Positions 6,108 to 9,657 of a DNA stretch of 9,657 nt are shown here, piece after piece. The stretch's first letter is position 1; each line of letters opens with the position of its first letter. The stretch is from an uncultured Bacteroidales bacterium (GTDB taxonomy: Bacteria; Bacteroidota; Bacteroidia; Bacteroidales; UBA932). A program made the position numbers and the translations under genes. The stretch lies in assembly GCA_902461985.1 (NCBI GenBank), contig CABQAB010000056.1, positions 1 to 9,657 on the forward strand, read 5' to 3'. The notes under the pieces are model-generated. The model searched no databases, was not told the DNA's origin, and saw nothing but the letters and a program-made list of their open reading frames with translations.

Positions 6108-7580
6108 ATGGGACTTTACGACAACAGAGCCACCCGGCGCAAACTCACCCAGACCATCGACTGGTGGTTAGTGGGATGTTATTTCATCATGGTCGTAATA
6201 GGACTGCTGAACATCTATGCCTCCGTCCATTCCGTGGAAGGCGGGAGTTTCTTCGACCCGGGGCTCAGAAGCGGCAAACAGATTATCTGGTTGGGGATTT
6301 CAATCGTGACCGGTGTGCTGATTCTCTTCGCAATACCTCCCCGGATATACGACAGTCTGGCTCCTCTGATTTACATAATCACTATCCTGCTGCTTGTGGC
6401 AGTCATTTTCGTGGGCGGCGAAGTCAAAGGTTCCCGTTCATGGTTCACACTCGGCCCTATCCGTTTCCAGCCTGCCGAAATCTCCAAAATAGCAACATCG
6501 CTGATGCTCGCCAAGGTCATGAGCCAGACCGACTACAAAATCGGGAAAGCACGGGACTTCATTGTCACTGCCCTGCTGATTCTCGTACCTATGGGCATAA
6601 TCGTGGCCCAGAAAGAGACCGGTTCGGCATTGGTCTACTGCGGCTATATTTTCATGCTCTACCGTGAAGGACTGTCAGGCTGGTATATAGTCGCCGCAGG
6701 ACTGGCCATTCTCATATTCATACTGACTCTTACCGCCGGCTCCTATTACACCATTTTCGCCCTCTACTGCCTGTCCATGATATATTTAGGGCTGAAAGGC
6801 GGGAAATGGAAGATTCTGCTCGGAGCGGGGCTTCCTGTGGCTCTGCTGTTCGGTTTCCTGCCTCAGATTTTCGGAATCATAGCGGAAAAAATCGGGAATC
6901 CGGAATCTTTCTTCATGGAAATCAAGCCCTTGTATATCCTTTTGGCCATGATTGCCATTGTGATTCCTTTCATTGTCCGCTCCGCCTACCGCAACCTGCA
7001 TTATTACGGCTACATGGTAGCCATAGGTATCATCGCCGGCACTCTGTTCTCTTTCTCCACTGACTTCATTTTCAACAACATACTCCAGGACCACCAGAGA
7101 GGCAGAATCGAGGTGCTTCTCGGGCTGAAGGAGGACCCGTCGGGAGTGGGCTACAACGTGAACCAGTCCATGATTGCAATCGGTTCGGGCGGCGCTGTCG
7201 GCAAGGGCTATCTGCAGGGCACTCAGACGACTTTCGGCTTCGTTCCGGAACAGAGTACAGACTTCATCTTCTGTACGATAGGGGAAGAATGGGGATTCTT
7301 AGGATCTTCTGCAGTGATTCTTATCTTCGTGTTCCTGATCTGGAGAATCATCCATGATACCGAACAGAGCCGGGAGGCGTTCACAAGAATCTACGGTTAT
7401 TGCTGCGCGTGCTGCATCTTCATGCACCTGTTCATCAATATCGGCATGACCATAGGTCTGATGCCTGTCATCGGCATACCTCTTCCGTTCATAAGCTACG
7501 GCGGCTCAGCCCTGCTGTCTTTCTCGACCATGCTCTTCATATTCATCGCCCTCCGCAAAAACGAGAAGAAATATTTTTAG
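6108..7580 (+). CDS. rodA: SEDS peptidoglycan glycosyltransferase RodA
   Basis: RodA polymerises lipid II into glycan strands in the inner membrane, working with PBP2. The conserved SEDS motifs are present: KGSRSWFTLGPIRFQPAEISK (107-127) near the N-terminal core, HQRGRIEVLLG (329-339) leading to DPSGVGYNVNQS (343-354), then GSGGAVGKGYLQGTQ (359-373), FVPEQSTDFIF (378-388) and the final PVIGIPLPFISYGGSALLS (453-471). Asp343 in the DP-G-GY motif is the probable catalytic aspartate by family alignment. At 490 residues it is about 120 longer than E. coli RodA. The extra sequence lies mainly at about 190-320 and is hydrophobic, suggesting additional helices, as I recall for other Bacteroidota RodA proteins. 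A cysteine group CCACC occurs at 432-436 in a membrane helix. The ATG at 6108 puts a short polar N-terminus before the first helix; no Shine-Dalgarno sequence is seen. Confidence 0.96.
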   Translation: MGLYDNRATRRKLTQTIDWWLVGCYFIMVVIGLLNIYASVHSVEGGSFFDPGLRSGKQIIWLGISIVTGVLILFAIPPRIYDSLAPLIYIITILLLVAVIFVGGEVKGSRSWFTLGPIRFQPAEISKIATSLMLAKVMSQTDYKIGKARDFIVTALLILVPMGIIVAQKETGSALVYCGYIFMLYREGLSGWYIVAAGLAILIFILTLTAGSYYTIFALYCLSMIYLGLKGGKWKILLGAGLPVALLFGFLPQIFGIIAEKIGNPESFFMEIKPLYILLAMIAIVIPFIVRSAYRNLHYYGYMVAIGIIAGTLFSFSTDFIFNNILQDHQRGRIEVLLGLKEDPSGVGYNVNQSMIAIGSGGAVGKGYLQGTQTTFGFVPEQSTDFIFCTIGEEWGFLGSSAVILIFVFLIWRIIHDTEQSREAFTRIYGYCCACCIFMHLFINIGMTIGLMPVIGIPLPFISYGGSALLSFSTMLFIFIALRKNEKKYF

Positions 7581-7637
7581 GAATATGCACGGCACGACGC
7601 CTCAACATTAGTAAAAAACCGTAAAACAACCTACCTG

Positions 7638-8726
7638 ATGCGCCTGAAACTTATCTTCGCTCTCCTGTCGATTCTCTCCGTCAATCTCAGCAGTGCACAG
7701 ACCGCAGACCTGCAGGACTATTCATGGTCCAACAAATGGGACCACGGCTTCCGCACCATGCGCAACAACGATATTCCGGATTTCCACTGCGGCTACGATG
7801 ACTGGATTCAGTATTCACCTGCCGCGGCAATGCTGATAATGAAGGCCTGCAGGGTGGAAAGCCGCAACGACTGGGGCAGGATGCTGTCGGCCGATGCCTT
7901 CTCCGTGGCCTTCATGGCGGCTATAGTGAACGGTGTCAAGTACAGTGCGCAGCGCATGCGCCCGGACGGGACTTCCAGAAATTCTTTTCCTTCGGGACAC
8001 ACCGCCACGGCGTTCATGTGCGCGACCATGCTGCACAAGGAATACGGCAAACTGTCTCCGTGGATAAGTTTCGGAGGTTATGCTGTGGCCTCGTTTACGG
8101 GTGTGTCAAGGATGATGAACAACCGCCACTGGTGCACTGACGTGATTGCCGGGGCTGCAATTGGCATTGCTTCCGTTGAACTCGCCTACCTCGTGAATGA
8201 CGCCATTTTCAAGGACAGGCACCGTGGAGGACGGTGGGAGCCGGCTGTATTCAACGAAGACAAGTCATTGAAATACTGGTCCTTGGAGACCATCTTCGGC
8301 TATCGTATCGGGATGGGTGATTTTTCGCTTTCCGGAGCGATGATGTCGTGTCAGGCGGACTTCCCCATCCTGCCGAGACTCGGAGTGAGAGCACGGACCG
8401 GAATCAGTTCGCTGCAGAGGGACGATAATCCTGAAAGCTGTAATTTTTACGACGCTCTTGCCGGGGCCGTCTTCAACTATCCTTTCGCAAAAGTGCTCAG
8501 CGTGGAGGCGGACGCCCTGCTCGGAGCCGGCGGGACAGGCGGGGACTGCCCGGAGTCCATCCGCCCGGCAGCCGGTCCGCTTTGCGGAGAATTGAGCTGC
8601 GGAGCGGCATTGGGCGTAAGGTTGGGATGCAATTTCAGGATAAAGATTCTTGCGGAGTACAACCTGCTCTTCCCTCGGAACAACCATTCGGCCCTCGTTG
8701 GATTCGGAGGCAGTTTTTTCTGGTAG
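7638..8726 (+). CDS. PAP2-family phosphatase with C-terminal beta-barrel-like domain
   Basis: A 362-residue exported protein. Residues 1-20 form a signal peptide, with cleavage likely after SSA. The phosphatase domain (about 60-190) has all three PAP2 motifs: KX6RP as K101...R108-P109, PSGH at 118-121, and SRX5HX3D as S157-R158...H164...D168. The active-site residues are therefore intact. Residues about 213-362 look different: eight alternating polar/hydrophobic stretches joined by turns, ending in GFGGSFFW, which resembles a small outer-membrane barrel with the usual terminal aromatic residue. PAP2 enzymes remove phosphate from lipid phosphates such as undecaprenyl diphosphate, lipid A or phosphatidylglycerol phosphate, or act as soluble acid phosphatases; the substrate here is unknown. 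Its place 57 nt behind rodA suggests, but does not prove, a link to carrier-lipid recycling. Confidence 0.88.
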   Translation: MRLKLIFALLSILSVNLSSAQTADLQDYSWSNKWDHGFRTMRNNDIPDFHCGYDDWIQYSPAAAMLIMKACRVESRNDWGRMLSADAFSVAFMAAIVNGVKYSAQRMRPDGTSRNSFPSGHTATAFMCATMLHKEYGKLSPWISFGGYAVASFTGVSRMMNNRHWCTDVIAGAAIGIASVELAYLVNDAIFKDRHRGGRWEPAVFNEDKSLKYWSLETIFGYRIGMGDFSLSGAMMSCQADFPILPRLGVRARTGISSLQRDDNPESCNFYDALAGAVFNYPFAKVLSVEADALLGAGGTGGDCPESIRPAAGPLCGELSCGAALGVRLGCNFRIKILAEYNLLFPRNNHSALVGFGGSFFW

Positions 8727-8782
8727 AAATCAATATAGACCGGAAAGATATTGCTTATTTTTTTAAGATTACTTAATATTCC

Positions 8783-9538
8783 CTACACCATGCCGAGCGT
8801 GGCTATGCTTATGCGCAGGTCAGGACCGGCTGCAGAGCGCAGAGGCAGGAAACAGTTGATGAGAGTCGAACCGGTAGTGAACACGTCATCCACTAAAAGT
8901 ATATGTTTGAGTCCATGGAGCTGCGCACCGCTCTTGAGTGAAAACGCTCCCCTTACGTTGTCCACTTTCGTATTCACGTCCAGGCGGGTCTGTGTGCGGG
9001 TGTTCCGGCTGCGTATGAGCAGCTCCGTGCGCAAATCAGCCCCAAGCGTCTTCGAGATTTCGGCGGCTATGATTTCTGCCTGGTTGTAGCCCCTTTTCAG
9101 GCGTCTGCTCCAGTGAAGAGGCACCGGCACGACTGCGTCTATCGGAAAATATGGCTGAGCCAAAGGGGTCTGCTCCCAGACTGACTGCGCCACGGAGAGT
9201 TTTTCCGCCAGCATACGGGAGAAGAACTTCCCAGCAGCAATGTTTCCCTCGTATTTCAGGGCATAGGTAATATGACGGTAGCCTCCTTCCTTGGCAAAAT
9301 TGAAAAGAGCCAGTGCAAAGGCATATTTCTCGGGATTTCGGGACTGTTCGGAAATCAGAGCGTTGAAACGGTCCGCCATGGGATTCACGGGCAGATTCCA
9401 GTGGTAAGTCAAAGGAAGTCCCGCAAGACAGTCTATACAGATGTGCCGCTCATTGCGCCCGAGTTCACGACCGCATACACGACACAGGCGAGGCAGGAGC
9501 AAGTCGGCTGCCGCCGAAAGTGCAGAAACAAGTTTCAT
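8783..9538 (-). CDS. comF: ComF-family phosphoribosyltransferase-like protein
   Basis: A 251-residue cytoplasmic protein of the ComF/GntX family. The N-terminus has a four-cysteine zinc ribbon: C19-x2-C22 (LCRVCG) and C34-x2-C37 (ICIDCL). The rest is a type I phosphoribosyltransferase fold with PVPLHWSRRLKRGYNQAE (138-155), typical of ComF, and the PRPP-binding loop LLVDDVFTTGSTL (214-226). ComF proteins take part in natural transformation in several bacteria, acting on incoming single-stranded DNA; the reaction, if any, is unsettled. The start chosen is the ATG at 9536-9538, just ahead of the zinc ribbon as in homologues. The same frame opens further upstream to 9625, but that stretch overlaps the end of a FabG-like gene and has no family resemblance. 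It converges with the PAP2 gene across a 56-nt AT-rich gap. Confidence 0.93.
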   Translation of the reverse strand: MKLVSALSAAADLLLPRLCRVCGRELGRNERHICIDCLAGLPLTYHWNLPVNPMADRFNALISEQSRNPEKYAFALALFNFAKEGGYRHITYALKYEGNIAAGKFFSRMLAEKLSVAQSVWEQTPLAQPYFPIDAVVPVPLHWSRRLKRGYNQAEIIAAEISKTLGADLRTELLIRSRNTRTQTRLDVNTKVDNVRGAFSLKSGAQLHGLKHILLVDDVFTTGSTLINCFLPLRSAAGPDLRISIATLGMV

Positions 9539-9555
9539 GACCTGGAAAATGCGTG

Positions 9556-9573
9556 AAGTTCCGGAACGAACTT
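9556..9573. other. Perfect 6-bp hairpin between the FabG-like gene and comF
   Basis: AAGTTC (9556-9561) and GAACTT (9568-9573) are perfect inverted repeats around the 6-nt loop CGGAAC. An overlapping perfect palindrome, GTTCCGGAAC, occupies 9558-9567. It lies 17 nt before the comF ATG in the 61-nt gap after the FabG-like stop. There is no T-run behind it on the minus strand. It could be an operator, an RNA processing site or a weak attenuator, or it may be chance. Confidence 0.25.
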
Positions 9574-9599
9574 GGACAACGACAGAGTACCGGGACGGC

Positions 9600-9657
9600 T
9601 CAGCAGTGCATTCCGCCGCAGACATTCAGAACCTGTCCGCTGACATACGAAGACAAA
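9600..9657 (-). CDS. fabG: 3' end of FabG-like short-chain dehydrogenase/reductase
   Basis: The minus strand from 9656 reads LSSYVSGQVLNVCGGMHC and then stops at TGA (9600-9602). The pattern SSYVSGQ-x-L-x-V-x-GGM is the conserved C-terminus of 3-oxoacyl-ACP reductase (FabG) and close SDR relatives. There it forms the last strand and tetramer contact. FabG reduces 3-oxoacyl-ACP with NADPH in fatty-acid elongation. Only 18 codons are inside the window; the rest lies beyond the right edge. The usual Asp or Asn before GGM is Cys here. Another SDR enzyme cannot be excluded from so short a piece. It is in line with comF on the same strand, 61 nt upstream, so the two may be cotranscribed. Confidence 0.68.
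   Translation of the reverse strand, partial: LSSYVSGQVLNVCGGMHC

Larger units (their letters stand above)
1865..8726 (+). other. Probable elongasome operon mreBCD-mrdA-rodA-PAP2
   Basis: Six same-strand genes run without a visible internal promoter or terminator. The mreB stop abuts the mreC start, mreC and mreD overlap by 14 nt, and mreD and mrdA overlap by 4 nt (ATGA). The mrdA-rodA gap is 40 nt and the rodA-PAP2 gap is 57 nt. MreB, MreC, MreD, PBP2 and RodA form the Rod complex of lateral wall synthesis. The first four genes are almost certainly translationally coupled. Inclusion of the PAP2 gene rests only on orientation and spacing. Confidence 0.75.

Noticed and set aside
8747..8780. 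Terminator between the convergent PAP2 and comF genes
   Set aside because: Short AT-only inverted repeats exist (TTAAG/CTTAA at 8763-8776, CTTA/TAAG at 8754-8767), but the stems are weak and the T-run precedes rather than follows the hairpin on the + strand.
9539..9625. N-terminal extension of comF up to 9625
   Set aside because: It overlaps the FabG-like C-terminus, which is far better supported, and the ATG at 9538 sits just before the zinc ribbon as in homologues.
1..9657. CRISPR arrays, tRNA or rRNA genes, transposases, toxin-antitoxin or defence genes
   Set aside because: No regular spaced repeats, no RNA gene signatures and no matching protein motifs were seen; genes are densely packed conserved housekeeping functions.

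Overview
The window looks like ordinary chromosomal DNA of a Bacteroidota bacterium, probably Bacteroidales. The evidence is the protein flavour of MreB, PBP2 and RodA (RodA is 490 residues, with an expanded middle), A-rich leaders mostly lacking Shine-Dalgarno sequences, and upstream boxes resembling the Bacteroidota TTTG / TAnnTTTG promoter. Base composition is moderately GC-rich and even across the genes. I see no mobile element, CRISPR array, phage gene, tRNA or rRNA.

Layout: (1) 1-366, the 3' end of a class A penicillin-binding protein (PBP1A type), + strand. (2) 367-494, a spacer with a weak hairpin and repeated CTTATA words, then an Lrp/AsnC-type regulator at 495-995 (+). (3) ispD on the minus strand at 1024-1722, convergent with the regulator. 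(4) A 142-bp divergent intergenic region (1723-1864) with candidate back-to-back promoters and a repeat-like element in the probable mreB leader. (5) A tight + strand run mreB-mreC-mreD-mrdA(PBP2)-rodA-PAP2 phosphatase at 1865-8726. MreB/mreC abut, mreC/mreD overlap by 14 nt and mreD/mrdA overlap by 4 nt. (6) On the minus strand, converging on that operon, comF (8783-9538), preceded at the right edge by the last 18 codons of a FabG-like short-chain reductase (9600-9657).

The central operon is the cell-elongation (Rod) machine: MreB filaments, the MreC and MreD membrane scaffold, the SEDS glycan polymerase RodA and its partner transpeptidase PBP2. The flanking genes fit the same theme. PBP1A makes and cross-links peptidoglycan, IspD is a step in making the isoprenoid precursors of undecaprenyl phosphate, and the PAP2 phosphatase could act on a lipid pyrophosphate, although its substrate is not visible in the sequence.

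I did not find a clearly new biological system. The most interesting points are the PAP2 domain joined to a probable 8-stranded outer-membrane barrel, the near-leaderless ispD promoter arrangement opposite mreB, the repeat-like element in the mreB leader, and a Cys/His cluster beside the PBP2 active site.
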